64,000 nucleotides of DNA from Virgibacillus natechei (GCF_026013645.1 NZ_CP110224.1:1860001-1924000), one strand, 5' to 3'. Shown: positions 16,989 to 28,500, counted from the first letter of the stretch. The notes: generated by a model from the sequence alone, not told the origin. Translations and numbers: made by a program.

Positions 16989-19439
16989 TTGGTACAGCCT
17001 GAAAAATATTTAGACCTGCCGCTAGAAGAAGTAATAGGTGATAGGTTTGGAAGGTATAGTAAGTATATTATTCAAGATCGAGCATTACCGGATGCCAGAG
17101 ATGGATTAAAGCCGGTTCAACGCCGGATTTTATATGCGATGCATGAAGAAAAAAATACACACGATAACCACTTTAGAAAATCTGCTAAAACGGTTGGTAC
17201 AGTTATTGGTAATTATCATCCCCATGGTGATTCGTCTGTATATGAAGCAATGGTTCGCATGAGTCAGGATTGGAAAATACGAAATTCACTCATTGAAATG
17301 CACGGAAATAACGGTAGTATTGATGGTGATCCGCCGGCGGCTATGCGTTATACAGAAGCGCGACTTGCGACCGTTGCTTCTGAACTATTAAGAGATATTG
17401 ATAAAGAAACAGTTGATTTTTTTCCTAACTTTGATGAAACTACAGAAGAACCTGTTGTATTACCTGCTAAATTTCCTAATCTGCTGGTAAATGGATCAAC
17501 CGGAATATCTTCAGGATATGCAACAGATATTCCACCACATAACCTGGATGAAGTAATCGACGGTGTTATTATGAAAATGGATAACCCGTCGGTAACGGTT
17601 GATGAATTGATGACCGTTATCAAGGGGCCGGATTTTCCTACGGGCGGAATAATTCAAGGTGTGGCTGGAATTAAAAAGGCTTATGAAACCGGGAGAGGTA
17701 AAGTGATTAACCGGAGCAGTGCAAGAGTTGAAGATGTACGGGGTAATCGCCAGCAAATCGTAATCAACGAAGTTCCGTATGAAGTGAATAAAGCAAATAT
17801 GGTTAAGAAAATTGATGAACTACGAATTGATCGTAAAGTAGAAGGGATTGCTGAAGTTCGAGATGAAACTGATCGAACAGGGTTACAAATTGTTATAGAA
17901 CTGAAAAAAGATGCAAATAGTGAAGGTGTTTTAAATTATTTATATAAAAACACTGATTTGCAGGTGACGTACAATTTCAATTTGGTAGCCATACAGGATA
18001 AAAAGCCAAAATTATTATCATTACCACAAATCCTTGATGCGTATATTGTACATCAGAAGGACGTTGTTACGAGACAGACAAAATTTGATTTGTCAAAAGC
18101 AAAAAAACGTTCCCACATTGTTGAAGGACTAATGAAGGCAATTTCCATATTGGATGAGCTAATTGTTACAATCCGTGAATCCAGGGATAAACAGGATGCA
18201 AAGAAACGAATTATAACGAAATATGATTTTACTGAAGAACAAGCAGAAGCTATCGTTATGCTGCAGCTATACCGATTAACCAATACAGATATTACATCGC
18301 TTGAAAAAGAATCGGAGGAATTAAAGAAGCAAATAGCCGAATTAGAAACAATTTTGGCGAGTGAAAAGAAACTTCATCAAACCATCAAAAAGGAATTAAA
18401 GCAAATTAAGAAGACGTTTTCTGATGCTAGAAGAACTAAAATAGAAGATAAAATAGAGGAATTAACGTTTAACATTGAAGTAACAGTGGCAAGTGAAGAC
18501 GTACTTGTTTCCACTACAAAAGATGGCTATATAAAACGAACAAGTCTACGTTCCTATTCAGCATCAAATGGCGAAGATATGGCAATTAAAGATGAGGATT
18601 ATTTAATAAAATTAGTCGAATTAAATACCACCGATAAGATACTGCTTTTCACAAATAAAGGTAAGTATATGCTCCTCCCAGTACATGAATTGCCAGATAT
18701 ACGCTGGAAGGATATTGGACAACATATTTCTAATATTGTATCTACCGGTAAGGATGAACGGATCATTCAGGCTATCCCGATTCGAGAGTTTAAAGAAAAT
18801 AATAATCTGATTTTCTTTACTAAAAATGGCATGATAAAAAGAAGCGAACTAAAGCTTTATGATGCACAAAGATATTCTAAATCCTTAATTGCCTTAAACC
18901 TTAAAACAGATGATGAAGTGGTTAATGTATACCAAACTAATGGTAATTCTGATGTTTTTCTTGCTTCCAATAGAGGGTTTGGACTCTGGTATCATGAATC
19001 AGAAGTATCAATTGTCGGACAACGAGCTGCAGGTGTAAAGGCGATTCAATTAAAAGAAGATGAATATGTTGTGAATGGTCAGGTGTTTGATGATCTGGCT
19101 CAACCATCACTTGTTGTTTTAACACAACGTGGAGCATGTAAACGAATGAAAATGAAGGAATTTGAAAAAGCAACTAGAGCAAAACGAGGTACCATCATGT
19201 TACGAGAATTAAAGAATAAGCCGCACCGAATAAAAGGTTTTTTTGTTATTAATGATAACGATACATTGTATTTTCAAACAAATAATGGAAAAACACACCG
19301 GATATTCCCATTAGAGCTATCCTTTAGTGAACGATCTAGTAATGGATCCTTTATTATTGATACGGATAGTCACGGGGATGTGAGTGAAGTTTGGAAAGAT
19401 GTAAGTTACGAAAAACCGTTTGATGACGATTTTGAATAA
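16989..19439 (+). CDS. parC: DNA topoisomerase IV subunit A ParC
   Basis: An 816-residue DNA-cleaving subunit of topoisomerase IV. Catalytic Tyr121 lies in AAMRYTEAR. The quinolone-resistance region reads [19 protein letters not shown], the wild-type pattern. The C-terminal half contains beta-pinwheel blades (e.g. [26 protein letters not shown]). The TTG start at 16989 is supported by an AGGGGGGG ribosome site. It ends at a strong terminator 3 bases past the stop. Confidence 0.97.
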   Translation: MVQPEKYLDLPLEEVIGDRFGRYSKYIIQDRALPDARDGLKPVQRRILYAMHEEKNTHDNHFRKSAKTVGTVIGNYHPHGDSSVYEAMVRMSQDWKIRNSLIEMHGNNGSIDGDPPAAMRYTEARLATVASELLRDIDKETVDFFPNFDETTEEPVVLPAKFPNLLVNGSTGISSGYATDIPPHNLDEVIDGVIMKMDNPSVTVDELMTVIKGPDFPTGGIIQGVAGIKKAYETGRGKVINRSSARVEDVRGNRQQIVINEVPYEVNKANMVKKIDELRIDRKVEGIAEVRDETDRTGLQIVIELKKDANSEGVLNYLYKNTDLQVTYNFNLVAIQDKKPKLLSLPQILDAYIVHQKDVVTRQTKFDLSKAKKRSHIVEGLMKAISILDELIVTIRESRDKQDAKKRIITKYDFTEEQAEAIVMLQLYRLTNTDITSLEKESEELKKQIAELETILASEKKLHQTIKKELKQIKKTFSDARRTKIEDKIEELTFNIEVTVASEDVLVSTTKDGYIKRTSLRSYSASNGEDMAIKDEDYLIKLVELNTTDKILLFTNKGKYMLLPVHELPDIRWKDIGQHISNIVSTGKDERIIQAIPIREFKENNNLIFFTKNGMIKRSELKLYDAQRYSKSLIALNLKTDDEVVNVYQTNGNSDVFLASNRGFGLWYHESEVSIVGQRAAGVKAIQLKEDEYVVNGQVFDDLAQPSLVVLTQRGACKRMKMKEFEKATRAKRGTIMLRELKNKPHRIKGFFVINDNDTLYFQTNNGKTHRIFPLELSFSERSSNGSFIIDTDSHGDVSEVWKDVSYEKPFDDDFE

Positions 19440-19441
19440 GG

Positions 19442-19479
19442 AACAAGGGCAGATTTGTATAAAACCTGCCCTTGTTTTA
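19442..19479 (+). terminator. rho-independent terminator of parEC
   Basis: AACAAGGGCAG (19442-19452) pairs with CTGCCCTTGTT (19466-19476), followed by Ts. Confidence 0.88.
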
Positions 19480-19494
19480 TCATATAAATTGTAA

Positions 19495-19508
19495 TGAAAA
19501 CGCTTTAT
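19495..19508 (+). promoter_or_regulatory. cre site for CcpA upstream of the acyl-CoA catabolic operon
   Basis: TGAAAACGCTTTAT matches the catabolite-responsive element consensus TGWAARCGYTWWCW at 13 of 14 positions. It lies about 50-65 bases before the first gene of the operon, where bound CcpA would block transcription. Carbon catabolite repression of a branched-chain acid pathway makes biological sense. Confidence 0.65.
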
Positions 19509-19558
19509 ATATTCTGAAAAGTGTGATAGAGTGTAGATATATTTATTGAGGGGGGTTT

Positions 19559-20191
19559 ATAACGGATTTACGTCAAAAGATTATCCAATCGTCATTGCTT
19601 CTATTTGAAAAATATGGATTTCATGGTGTAACCGTAAATGAAATTGTGAAAAATGTTGGTACGTCTAAAGGTGGATTTTACCATCACTTTACAACCAAAG
19701 ATGAATTATTATTCGTCATTCATGATACGTTTATTACTTATGTACTGAAGAAAGCAATAATCGCTACTAAAACATATCAGTCACCGACTAAAAAGCTGCA
19801 AGCGATCATTAAAGATTTTGTAAAAGTTTTTGATCTTTATAAACCTCACATATCTGTGTTTTATCAAGAGAGCATCTATTTAAAACCAAAATATGAACGT
19901 TTAGTAAAAAAGAAGCGGGATCAATTTAAAGAAATTATAAAACAAGCAGTTTATGAAGGGAAGGAAAGTGGGGAGTTTCGCGAGGATATTCCAGTCGAGA
20001 TAACAACAATGGCAATTTTAGGTATGGTTAACTGGACATATAAGTGGTATCAACAATCTGGAGCTAAATCAATTGATGAAATCGGCGATATATATGTTGA
20101 TTTAATTTTACATGCTGTTTTAAAAAACGAAACGGTGGCCAGTACAGCATATGATGAACTATTAATAGAAAAACCCTTTTTTACACTATAG
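19559..20191 (+). CDS. TetR-family regulator of the acyl-CoA catabolic operon
   Basis: The TetR N-terminal helix-turn-helix reads [19 protein letters not shown] then [21 protein letters not shown]; the rest is an all-helical ligand domain. The first canonical start in frame, TTG 19595, would remove helix 1. GAGGGGGG at 19548-19555 points instead to ATA 19559 or ACG 19562, giving an N-terminus (M)TDLRQK typical of the family. The gene therefore seems to use a non-standard start, or has a point error. The ATA position is used here, about 210 residues. A palindrome downstream is a candidate operator. The ligand is probably an acyl-CoA of the pathway it precedes. Confidence 0.8.
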   Translation: MTDLRQKIIQSSLLLFEKYGFHGVTVNEIVKNVGTSKGGFYHHFTTKDELLFVIHDTFITYVLKKAIIATKTYQSPTKKLQAIIKDFVKVFDLYKPHISVFYQESIYLKPKYERLVKKKRDQFKEIIKQAVYEGKESGEFREDIPVEITTMAILGMVNWTYKWYQQSGAKSIDEIGDIYVDLILHAVLKNETVASTAYDELLIEKPFFTL

Positions 20192-20206
20192 AACTATATC
20201 CAATAC

Positions 20207-20224
20207 AGACCAACCAGTCGGTCT
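20207..20224 (+). promoter_or_regulatory. TetR-type operator palindrome
   Basis: AGACCAACCAGTCGGTCT is an imperfect 18-bp palindrome (AGACC/GGTCT arms) in the 59-bp gap between the TetR gene and the acyl-CoA dehydrogenase gene, just ahead of the ribosome site. Sites with AGACC...GGTCT cores are typical of TetR repressors. It would place the downstream genes under the neighbouring regulator. Confidence 0.5.
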
Positions 20225-20250
20225 TATTGTCAAATAACAGGAGGGTGTAC

Positions 20251-21393
20251 ATGAATTTCGAATTATCAAAAGAACAACTCATGATTAAAAAAATGGTAAA
20301 AGAATTTGCGGATGAGGTTATACAACCAAGGGCTATAGATATTGATAAGGAGGCAAAGTTTCCAGTCGATATTTTTGAACAAATGGGGGAGCTAGGGTTA
20401 TTAGGAATTCCTTTTCCAGAGGAATATGGTGGTTCCGGTGGTGACACATTATCTTATATTTTAGCAGTTGAGGAAATTGGTCGTGTTTGCGGAAGTACAG
20501 GTTTGAGCTATGCTGCAGCTGTATCTCTTGGAGCGAGTCCCATTCATTCATATGGGACACCGGAACAAAAAGAAACCTTTCTTAAACCATTAGCAGAAGG
20601 GAAAGCCTTAGGTTCATTCGGACTAACGGAACCGAATGCTGGTTCTGATGCGGGAGGAACAGAAACAACTGCAGTAGAGGCTGGAGACGACTTTATTATA
20701 AATGGTGAGAAATCATTTATAACGAATGCAAGCTTTGCAAAAACAATTATTGTAACAGCTGTAACCGGGAAAAATGAGAAGGGAAAAAATATTATATCTG
20801 CTATCCTTGTTCCTACTGATACAGAAGGGATGACCATTACAAGTAACTATGACAAAATGGGAGTTCGTGGTTCCGACACAGCAGAAATTGTTTTAGAAAA
20901 TGTACGTGTTCCTAAGGCTAACCTGCTAGGTGATCCACAAAGAGGATTTAATCAATTTCTTCACACACTGGATGGTGGAAGAATATCTATCGCAGCACTT
21001 GGGCTCGGAATCGCTCAAGGTTCACTGGATAGAGCATTAAGCTATGCGAAGGAAAGAACACAATTTAAAAAACCAATTTCCAGCTTCCAGGCAATACAAT
21101 TTAAGTTAGCGGATATGTCTATGGAAGTTGAGCTTGCAAGAAACATGGTACATAAGGCTGCTTGGTTAAAAGATAATGGGAAACCTTTTGGTAGAGAAGC
21201 GGCCTATGCCAAATTGTATGCAACCGAAACTGCTTTTCGATCAGCGAATGAAGCGATTCAAATTCATGGTGGTAATGGTTATATGCGTGAATATGAAGTA
21301 GAACGATATTTGCGTGATGCGAAGCTCCTGGAAATAGGAGAAGGTACATCTGAGATTCAGCGAGTAGTTATTGCAAGACAACTAGGTTGTTAG
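20251..21393 (+). CDS. acyl-CoA dehydrogenase, branched/short-chain type
   Basis: A 380-residue FAD-dependent acyl-CoA dehydrogenase. Typical blocks are [31 protein letters not shown] and [11 protein letters not shown]. Glutamate 364 in GEGTSE sits where short-chain and branched-chain enzymes have the catalytic base. In this operon the likely substrate is isovaleryl-CoA or a related acyl-CoA, as for B. subtilis YngJ. ATG 20251 is chosen because AGGAGGG is five bases upstream; an in-frame TTG lies earlier inside the leader. Confidence 0.92.
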   Translation: MNFELSKEQLMIKKMVKEFADEVIQPRAIDIDKEAKFPVDIFEQMGELGLLGIPFPEEYGGSGGDTLSYILAVEEIGRVCGSTGLSYAAAVSLGASPIHSYGTPEQKETFLKPLAEGKALGSFGLTEPNAGSDAGGTETTAVEAGDDFIINGEKSFITNASFAKTIIVTAVTGKNEKGKNIISAILVPTDTEGMTITSNYDKMGVRGSDTAEIVLENVRVPKANLLGDPQRGFNQFLHTLDGGRISIAALGLGIAQGSLDRALSYAKERTQFKKPISSFQAIQFKLADMSMEVELARNMVHKAAWLKDNGKPFGREAAYAKLYATETAFRSANEAIQIHGGNGYMREYEVERYLRDAKLLEIGEGTSEIQRVVIARQLGC

Positions 21394-21420
21394 AAAACTC
21401 GAATACTAGGGAGAGAGTTT

Positions 21421-22773
21421 ATGATTAACAAAGTACTTATAGCTAATCGAGGAGAAATTGCAGCAAGGGTTATACGAGCGTGTAAAAAACTTAATATTCA
21501 AACGGTTGCAGTGTACTCAGAGGCTGATCAAAAATCAGTATATGTGAGTATGGCGGATGAAAGTTACTTAATTGGTCCACCACGGGTAAACGAAAGTTAT
21601 CTAAATGTGGAAAAAATTATTTCCATCGCTAAAGAAGCAGAAGTTGATGCTATTCATCCTGGATATGGATTTTTAAGCGAAAGTGCAAATTTTGTTGAAA
21701 AATGTAACGAACAAGATATAATCTTTATTGGTCCTGCTGCTGAAATCATGAAAAAGATGGGAAGTAAGATTGCCGCAAGAAGAGCGATGCAAGCAGCTGG
21801 TGTTCCAGTTATACCTGGGACAGATGGTGCAGTAGAATCCGTTGAAGAAGCCAAATTAGCAGCGAGTGAAATAGGTTATCCCATCATGCTTAAAGCTTCT
21901 GCTGGTGGAGGCGGAATAGGCATGCAGGTGGTACAATCGGAAGAAGAACTAACAAAAGCATTTGAAAATAATTCAAAGCGTGCTTTAACATTTTTTGGCG
22001 ACGGTTCCATGTTTCTCGAAAAAAAATTAGATAACACTCGACATATTGAAATTCAAATTTTAGCAGACCAGCATGGTAATGCCGTGCATTTATTCGAACG
22101 TGAATGCTCTGTTCAGAGACGTAATCAAAAAGTAGTTGAAGAGGCCCCCTCTACATTTATATCTGAAAACACCCGTAAGAAAATGGGGAGATCAGCTGTC
22201 AATGCAGCAAAAGTATTAGGTTATACAAATGCTGGCACCATTGAATTTTTGGTAGATGAAGAGGAACGATTTTACTTTCTCGAGATGAATACAAGAATTC
22301 AGGTTGAGCACCCAGTGACCGAAGAGATAACAGGGGTAGATATTGTCAAAGCCCAAATACAGATTTCTAATAATGAAAAATTACCTATCATTCAAAATGA
22401 TCTCGTTATTAACGGTCATGCAATAGAAGTTAGAATTTATGCGGAAGATCCAGTTACCTTTTTTCCATCACCGGGGCATATATATAAGTTTGAACTCCCT
22501 GTAGGGGAATATATACGCAATGAAACTTCTGTGACCAACGATTTTGAAGTTACACCATTTTATGATCCATTAATTGGTAAACTAATCGTTAAAGGTTCAA
22601 CCAGAGATAAGGCAATTTTTCGTTTAAAGGAAGCACTTCAGATTTACCAAATTGAAGGAATTAAAACGAATATACCAATGTTATTAAAGATTATAGATAT
22701 TCCAGAGTTTCTAGCAGGGGATACTACTACATCCTTTATTCAGGAACATTATTTACCACTAGTGAAAAAATAA
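21421..22773 (+). CDS. biotin carboxylase subunit of an acyl-CoA carboxylase
   Basis: A 450-residue ATP-grasp biotin carboxylase. N-terminal KVLIANRGEIAARVIRACKK, the glycine-rich loop KASAGGGGIGMQ, HIEIQILADQHGN, ERECSVQRRNQK and EMNTRIQVEHPVTE are all present. It carboxylates biotin on the carrier encoded next. Sequence and context match YngHA-type methylcrotonyl-CoA carboxylase rather than the fatty-acid AccC, which is normally next to accB. The loop has Ile where many homologues have Lys or Arg (GGGGKGM). It lies 27 bases after the dehydrogenase gene. Confidence 0.93.
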   Translation: MINKVLIANRGEIAARVIRACKKLNIQTVAVYSEADQKSVYVSMADESYLIGPPRVNESYLNVEKIISIAKEAEVDAIHPGYGFLSESANFVEKCNEQDIIFIGPAAEIMKKMGSKIAARRAMQAAGVPVIPGTDGAVESVEEAKLAASEIGYPIMLKASAGGGGIGMQVVQSEEELTKAFENNSKRALTFFGDGSMFLEKKLDNTRHIEIQILADQHGNAVHLFERECSVQRRNQKVVEEAPSTFISENTRKKMGRSAVNAAKVLGYTNAGTIEFLVDEEERFYFLEMNTRIQVEHPVTEEITGVDIVKAQIQISNNEKLPIIQNDLVINGHAIEVRIYAEDPVTFFPSPGHIYKFELPVGEYIRNETSVTNDFEVTPFYDPLIGKLIVKGSTRDKAIFRLKEALQIYQIEGIKTNIPMLLKIIDIPEFLAGDTTTSFIQEHYLPLVKK

Positions 22774-22787
22774 GGAGGAAACAGTCA

Positions 22788-23003
22788 ATGCAAGAAATAA
22801 AAGCAAGTATGGCAGGTAACGTTTGGAAGATTGTTGTAGAACAAGGGGAGTACGTTGAAGAAGGTCAAGATATTGTTATTCTGGAATCTATGAAAATGGA
22901 AATCCCTATTGCAGCAGAGGAGGCAGGAACAATAAAAGAATTCAAAGTAGCTGAAGGCGATTTTGTTAACGAAGAGGACATTATTGTAATTATAAGCAAA
23001 TAA
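22788..23003 (+). CDS. biotin/lipoyl-attachment carrier protein
   Basis: A 71-residue stand-alone biotinyl domain. Lysine 36 in ESMKMEIP is the biotinylation site (canonical EAMKM, here Ser for Ala). It carries carboxybiotin between the carboxylase upstream and the carboxyltransferase downstream, like B. subtilis YngHB. AAGGAGG precedes the ATG, and it lies 14 bases after the carboxylase gene, clearly in the operon. Confidence 0.93.
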   Translation: MQEIKASMAGNVWKIVVEQGEYVEEGQDIVILESMKMEIPIAAEEAGTIKEFKVAEGDFVNEEDIIVIISK

Positions 23004-23041
23004 TTATGGATTCGTTATCTACGTACCGAGGGGTATTAGCT

Positions 23042-23842
23042 ATGAGGGAGAAGGTGATTACTATAGATCTTGTAGATTTGAAAATAGTGGAAGAACATAT
23101 AGCACTTATTACGCTGAATCGATCAGAAGCAGCAAATGCCATGTCCAAATCGTTGCTTGATGATCTTAATCATACTATCCAGAAAGTAAATCAGAATACA
23201 GATATCTATTGTACAATTATTACCGGTTCAGAGGAAAAGGCTTTCAGTGCGGGTGCAGATTTAAAAGAACGTAAGGGGATGACAGAGGATCAAGTGATAG
23301 CCGCCGTTCAATATATTGGTGAAACCATTACCACTGTTGAAAATATGCGTATGCCAGTTATTGCAGCACTTAATGGTGTTGCTTACGGTGGTGGACTTGA
23401 ATTGGCGTTAGCTTGTGACCTTCGTATAGCTGCTGATCATGTGAAAATGGGATTAACCGAAGTTTCACTTGCAATTATACCAGGTGCTGGTGGGACACAG
23501 CGCTTGCCTCGTTTAATTGGTTTGGGGCAGGCAAAGCGTTTGATTTATACCGCGAAACCGGTTAGAGCTGAAGAAGCATTAACGATCGGTTTGGTAGAAC
23601 AAGTAGCTGAAAAAGATAAATTGTACGATGAAACAATCCAACTGGCTAAAACCATTGCAAGCAATGGCCCTATAGCATTAAATCAGGCAAAAACAGCGAT
23701 TAATAATGGGATGCAAACAGATATTGCTTCGGCTTTAACTTTAGAGCATTCAAACTATAAAAAAACAATACCAACAACTGACCGAATGGAAGGTCTGATA
23801 GCTTTTAGCGAAAAGAGAAGACCGGAATACAAAGGAAAATAA
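23042..23842 (+). CDS. enoyl-CoA hydratase/isomerase, probable methylglutaconyl-CoA hydratase
   Basis: Crotonase-family protein of 266 residues. The oxyanion-hole segments AFSAGADLKERKG and ALNGVAYGGGLELALACD, and LTEVSLAIIPGAGGTQRLPR, are intact. Between a carboxylase and its carboxyltransferase it most likely hydrates 3-methylglutaconyl-CoA, as proposed for YngF. ATG 23006 is two bases after the previous stop but lacks a ribosome site; ATG 23042 has GAGGGG eight bases before it and is preferred. Confidence 0.88.
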   Translation: MREKVITIDLVDLKIVEEHIALITLNRSEAANAMSKSLLDDLNHTIQKVNQNTDIYCTIITGSEEKAFSAGADLKERKGMTEDQVIAAVQYIGETITTVENMRMPVIAALNGVAYGGGLELALACDLRIAADHVKMGLTEVSLAIIPGAGGTQRLPRLIGLGQAKRLIYTAKPVRAEEALTIGLVEQVAEKDKLYDETIQLAKTIASNGPIALNQAKTAINNGMQTDIASALTLEHSNYKKTIPTTDRMEGLIAFSEKRRPEYKGK

Positions 23843-23859
23843 AAGCAGGAGGGTACATA

Positions 23860-25389
23860 ATGTCCGATGTGGAAGATCTGCAAAGTAGAATAGAAAAGAT
23901 TGAAAAGGGTGGTTCTGAAAAATATCATGAAAAAAACGAGGAAAAAGGAAAACTTTTTGTTCGAAAACGATTAGAATTATTATTTGATGACGGTATTGAT
24001 GTGGAAGATGCATTCTTTGCTAATAATATGGATGATTCGCTGCCATCTGATGGGGTGGTAACAGGGATCGGGAAAATTAATGGCCAATCGGTTTGTGTTA
24101 TGGCCAATGATTCTACTGTAAAAGCAGGATCATGGGGGAAAAGAACAGTAGAAAAGATTATTCGTATTCAGGAAACAGCTGAAAAGTTGGAGATTCCGAT
24201 GCTCTATTTAGTTGATTCAGCTGGAGCAAGAATTACAGATCAAATTGAAATGTTTCCAGGACGTCGTGGAGCAGGACGAATCTTCCATAATCAAATTAAA
24301 TTATCTGGACGTGTGCCGCAAGTTTGTCTATTATTTGGCCCATCAGCTGCGGGTGGAGCATATATTCCAGCATTTTGTGATATCGTTGTCATGGTTGATG
24401 GCAATGCATCGATGTACCTTGGTTCACCTCGGATGGCTGAAAAAGTAATCGGGGAGAAAGTGAGTCTAGAAGAAATGGGTGGTGCAAATATGCATGCCTC
24501 TGTATCTGGTGTTGGTGATGTATTGGTTAAAACGGAGGAAGAGGCGATTGAATACTCCCGAAATTATTTAAGCTATTTTCCCGCCAATTTCAGAAATAGA
24601 GCAAAATCAGCAGAGCCAAAAGAAGTAAAATCCTTTGAGAAAACAATTACGGACTTGATACCAGAAAATCAAAATGCTGCTTTTAACATGTATGATTTGA
24701 TTAATCGAATGATTGACGAAGACAGCTTTTGTGAAATCAAAAAGAAATTCGCTCCGGAGTTAATAACTGGCTTAGGAAGAATTAACGGAAAATCAGTGGG
24801 CATCATCGCCAATCAACCTCGTATGAAGGGAGGAGTACTTTTCCCAGATTCAGCTGATAAAGCTGCAAAATTCATTCAGCTTTGTGATGCGTTTAATATT
24901 TCATTGCTCTTCCTTGCAGATGTTCCTGGATTTATGATCGGTACAAAGGTGGAGCGAGCAGGAATAATTAGACATGGTGCTAAAATGTTAGCCACGATGA
25001 GTGAGGCTACTGTTCCCAAAATTTCAGTAATCGTAAGAAAAGCATACGGAGCAGGATTGTATGCGATGGCGGGACCCGCATTTGAACCGGATTGCTGTAT
25101 TGCATTACCATCTGCGCAAATCGCCGTTATGGGGCCAGAAGCAGCAGTAAATGCTGTATATGCTAACAAGATAGCTGAATTACCTGAAGAAGAACGTCCA
25201 GCTTTTATTAAAGAGAAACAAGATGAATATAAAGATAATATTGATATTTATCGGTTAGCATCCGAAATGGTAATTGATGCAGTTGTTGAACCTGCAAAAT
25301 TAAGGGATGAATTGACGAGTCGTTTAGCTCTGTATGAAAATAAAAATGTTACGTTTACAGAACGAAAACATGGTGTATATCCAGTTTAA
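23860..25389 (+). CDS. acyl-CoA carboxylase, carboxyltransferase (beta) subunit
   Basis: A 509-residue carboxyltransferase of the propionyl/methylcrotonyl-CoA carboxylase family with two crotonase-like halves. Conserved blocks are LVDSAGARITDQ, LFGPSAAGGAYIPAFCD, FLADVPGFMIGTKVERAGIIRHGAKM and AYGAGLYAMAGPAFEPD. It should transfer CO2 from biotin to methylcrotonyl-CoA or a similar ester, like YngE. It is the last gene of the operon. No HMG-CoA lyase gene (yngG) and no acyl-CoA synthetase (yngI) is found here, so those steps must be encoded elsewhere. Confidence 0.92.
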   Translation: MSDVEDLQSRIEKIEKGGSEKYHEKNEEKGKLFVRKRLELLFDDGIDVEDAFFANNMDDSLPSDGVVTGIGKINGQSVCVMANDSTVKAGSWGKRTVEKIIRIQETAEKLEIPMLYLVDSAGARITDQIEMFPGRRGAGRIFHNQIKLSGRVPQVCLLFGPSAAGGAYIPAFCDIVVMVDGNASMYLGSPRMAEKVIGEKVSLEEMGGANMHASVSGVGDVLVKTEEEAIEYSRNYLSYFPANFRNRAKSAEPKEVKSFEKTITDLIPENQNAAFNMYDLINRMIDEDSFCEIKKKFAPELITGLGRINGKSVGIIANQPRMKGGVLFPDSADKAAKFIQLCDAFNISLLFLADVPGFMIGTKVERAGIIRHGAKMLATMSEATVPKISVIVRKAYGAGLYAMAGPAFEPDCCIALPSAQIAVMGPEAAVNAVYANKIAELPEEERPAFIKEKQDEYKDNIDIYRLASEMVIDAVVEPAKLRDELTSRLALYENKNVTFTERKHGVYPV

Positions 25390-25432
25390 ATTAAAAGAAG
25401 CTTTGATCTTAGATCAAAGCTTCTTTTAATTT
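25388..25432 (+). terminator. long perfect terminator hairpin of the catabolic operon
   Basis: A near-perfect palindrome overlapping the stop codon, with AAAGAAGCTTTGATCT on one arm and AGATCAAAGCTTCTTT on the other, then T-rich sequence. Confidence 0.88.
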
Positions 25433-25553
25433 AGTGTTAACCATAATATTATTATGTTAACTAAATTGAGATAATTCATAAGGTAGAAAAACTACATATA
25501 ATCTCGTATAATAGACGCTAGTAAAGTTATGCGAGAAAGGACTTGAAAATGCC

Positions 25554-28500
25554 GTGATGATTAAAAGTTTAACGCGAACACGTACCGAGTTACCGCATTT
25601 AGTTGCGCTTTATAAACAAATGGTTGATAACAAAGATAAATCAAATGCTACTAAAATACTGGATATTTATGAAAAATTGGAAAAAGAAGAACTGATAATC
25701 AGTTTTGCTGGTCATTTTTCTGCTGGGAAATCATCGATGATCAATGCGCTTTTAGCAGAAGATATTTTACCGAAAAGTCCCATTCCGACAAGTGCCAATG
25801 TCGTCAAAATTAATTCAGGTGAAGGTATGGCTAGAGTGTTTTTTAAACATAGTAATCCTCTAGCATATAAAGAACCATACGATATTGATAGGATAAAGGA
25901 ATATTCAAAGGAAGAAGACACGATAGAAAAAATAGAAATAAGCACTGGAAAAAAGGTTGTACCTGAAGGTTCTGCAATTATTGATACACCTGGTATAGAC
26001 GCCGCAGATGATGCTGATCGCTTAATGACAGAGGGTTCATTATACCTCGTTGATATATTGTTCTATGTAATGGATTATAATCATGTACAATCGGAAGTTA
26101 ATTTACAATTTTTAAAATCATTACAAGAAAAGGGTATTCCGTTTTATGTAATTATTAATCAAATTGATAAACATGATGAAACAGAAATTTCATTTAACAC
26201 GTTTGATAATAGTATTAAACAAACGTTTGACCTATGGGGTTTGTATCCACAAGGAACTTTTTATTGCTCATTACTTTATCCTGCAGAAAATCATAACCAG
26301 TTTAACGAAATAAAGCGAACTCTGTTTTCATTAATGAGTATCTATAAGGACGAATATTTAAATATTGATAGATCTGTGACGCAAGTAATGAAAGAACATA
26401 AACATTATTTGAAGACGAAATATGAAGATGAAATGGATAATGATGCTACTAATAATGAATCTCAGGTTAGTATGGAAAACATTAATAATACAGAAACAAA
26501 ATTACATCAATTAAAAAATGAACCTTTGGAATTGGAGAAGGCTTTTAATAGTGAATTACAAAAGACATTACAAAATGCATATTTAATGCCTTCTAGTATT
26601 CGGGATAATGCTGCAGCATTTTTAGAGTCGCAGCAATATAATTTTAAAGTAGGTTTACTTGCAACAAAGAAGAAAACAGCTGAAGAAAAAGATGCTAGGG
26701 AAGCGGCTTTTTTGAATCCTTTGCTGGAAATTATAGAGGCATCTGTTCAGTGGAGATTGCGTGATAAATTTATAAACCTATTAAAAGAAAATGGTGTGGA
26801 AGACCACGAAGTTCATAAGCGTGTCCAGAGGCTATCAATTATTTACTCGAGAGAAGATCTTATAAAATTAATGAAGACTGGGGCAAAAGTGAATGGTGAT
26901 TATATATTAAATTATACAAACGATGTGGCTGCTGATATAAAAAGTAAATATAAACAAGAAGCACGTTTAGTGTGGAAAACAATTCATCAAGCTGTTACTG
27001 ATAAAAATGAAGAGACAATTAATATATATGAAACACATCTCAGTCAACTTCAGGAAAAACGTGCGCTACAACTAAAAAAGGACGATCTTCAAACAGAATT
27101 AGATGAGAAATATAGTAGATTGGATAAACAGTTGGAGTATCCAGAAAATGTTGATGAAGCTCAGTTATTAATACAAAATGATATAGAATCGAGAAAGCAA
27201 ACCATTTCATTAGCAGATGATTCAAAAGAAAATAAGGGTTCACCAACTATTAAAATTAAAAAAGAAGAAGTTTCAGAAGTAAAAACGAAAAGAGAGAAAA
27301 AACACTCGGTCGACAGTGTGCTTGATAGTATTGACAAAACACTTCAAACTATAGCAGATTTACCAGGATTTCAGACATTGACAGCGGATCTCAATGGGAA
27401 ATATGGACGCTTAATAGATCGTACGTATACGATAGCACTATTTGGTGCATTCAGTGCTGGGAAGTCATCATTTGCAAATGCTTTGCTTGGAGAAAGAGTA
27501 TTGCCTTCATCTCCGAATCCGACAACAGCCACGGTAAATAGGATACGTCCTGTAACAAAAGAAAATAGTCATGGTACAGTTATTGTTACATTGAAGGATG
27601 AAAATACATTAAGAAATGATATATTAATGGTTACGAAGAACTTCTCTCCAATCGAAGCAGATTTTAAGTCTCTAGTACATTGGGTAGAAGATAAGCAGAT
27701 TCATAAAAATGTGGAACTAAATAAAATGTATCAATCGTATTTACAGGCAATAATTACAGGCTTTGATAAAAATAAGGATTCTATAGGTAATACAGTACGG
27801 ATTTCAATAGAAGAATTTGCTAGTTATGTTACAGATGAGACAAGAGCATGCTACATTGATTCAATCGATCTTTATTATGATTGTTCGATAACGAAGCAAG
27901 GAATCACACTCGTTGATACACCCGGTGCCGATTCTGTAAATGCTCGTCATACGAATGTGGCTTTTGACTACATTAAGCACGCTGATGCTATCCTATATAT
28001 AACCTATTATAATCATGCCTTATCACGGGCTGACAAAGACTTTCTAATCCAGTTAGGGCGTGTGAAAGAAGCATTCCAGTTAGATAAAATGTTCTTTGTT
28101 GTAAATGCAGCAGATCTAGCATCAAACGACGAGGAACTAAAACTAGTTACAAGTTATGTACAGGATCAATTGGTCCAATTAGGAATTCGTTTTCCACGGT
28201 TATTTGCAGTATCTAGTAAACAGTCATTAAAAAACAAGTTGAACAACTTAGCTTTGAATAAGCAAATGCGAGATTTTGAAGATGACTTCTATCACTTTAT
28301 TCACAGTGATTTAACCGAATTAACGGTAAAAGCTGCTTTATGGGATATAAAACGAGCCCATCAAACAATGGAACATTATAGGGAATCATTGAATCTCAAC
28401 GCACAAGAAAAAGAACGTCATCAACGTGATTTATTATCAAAAAGAGATCATGCAAAACAACAATTATTAAATCTTTCTGTAGATGTTTATAAGGAACAGG

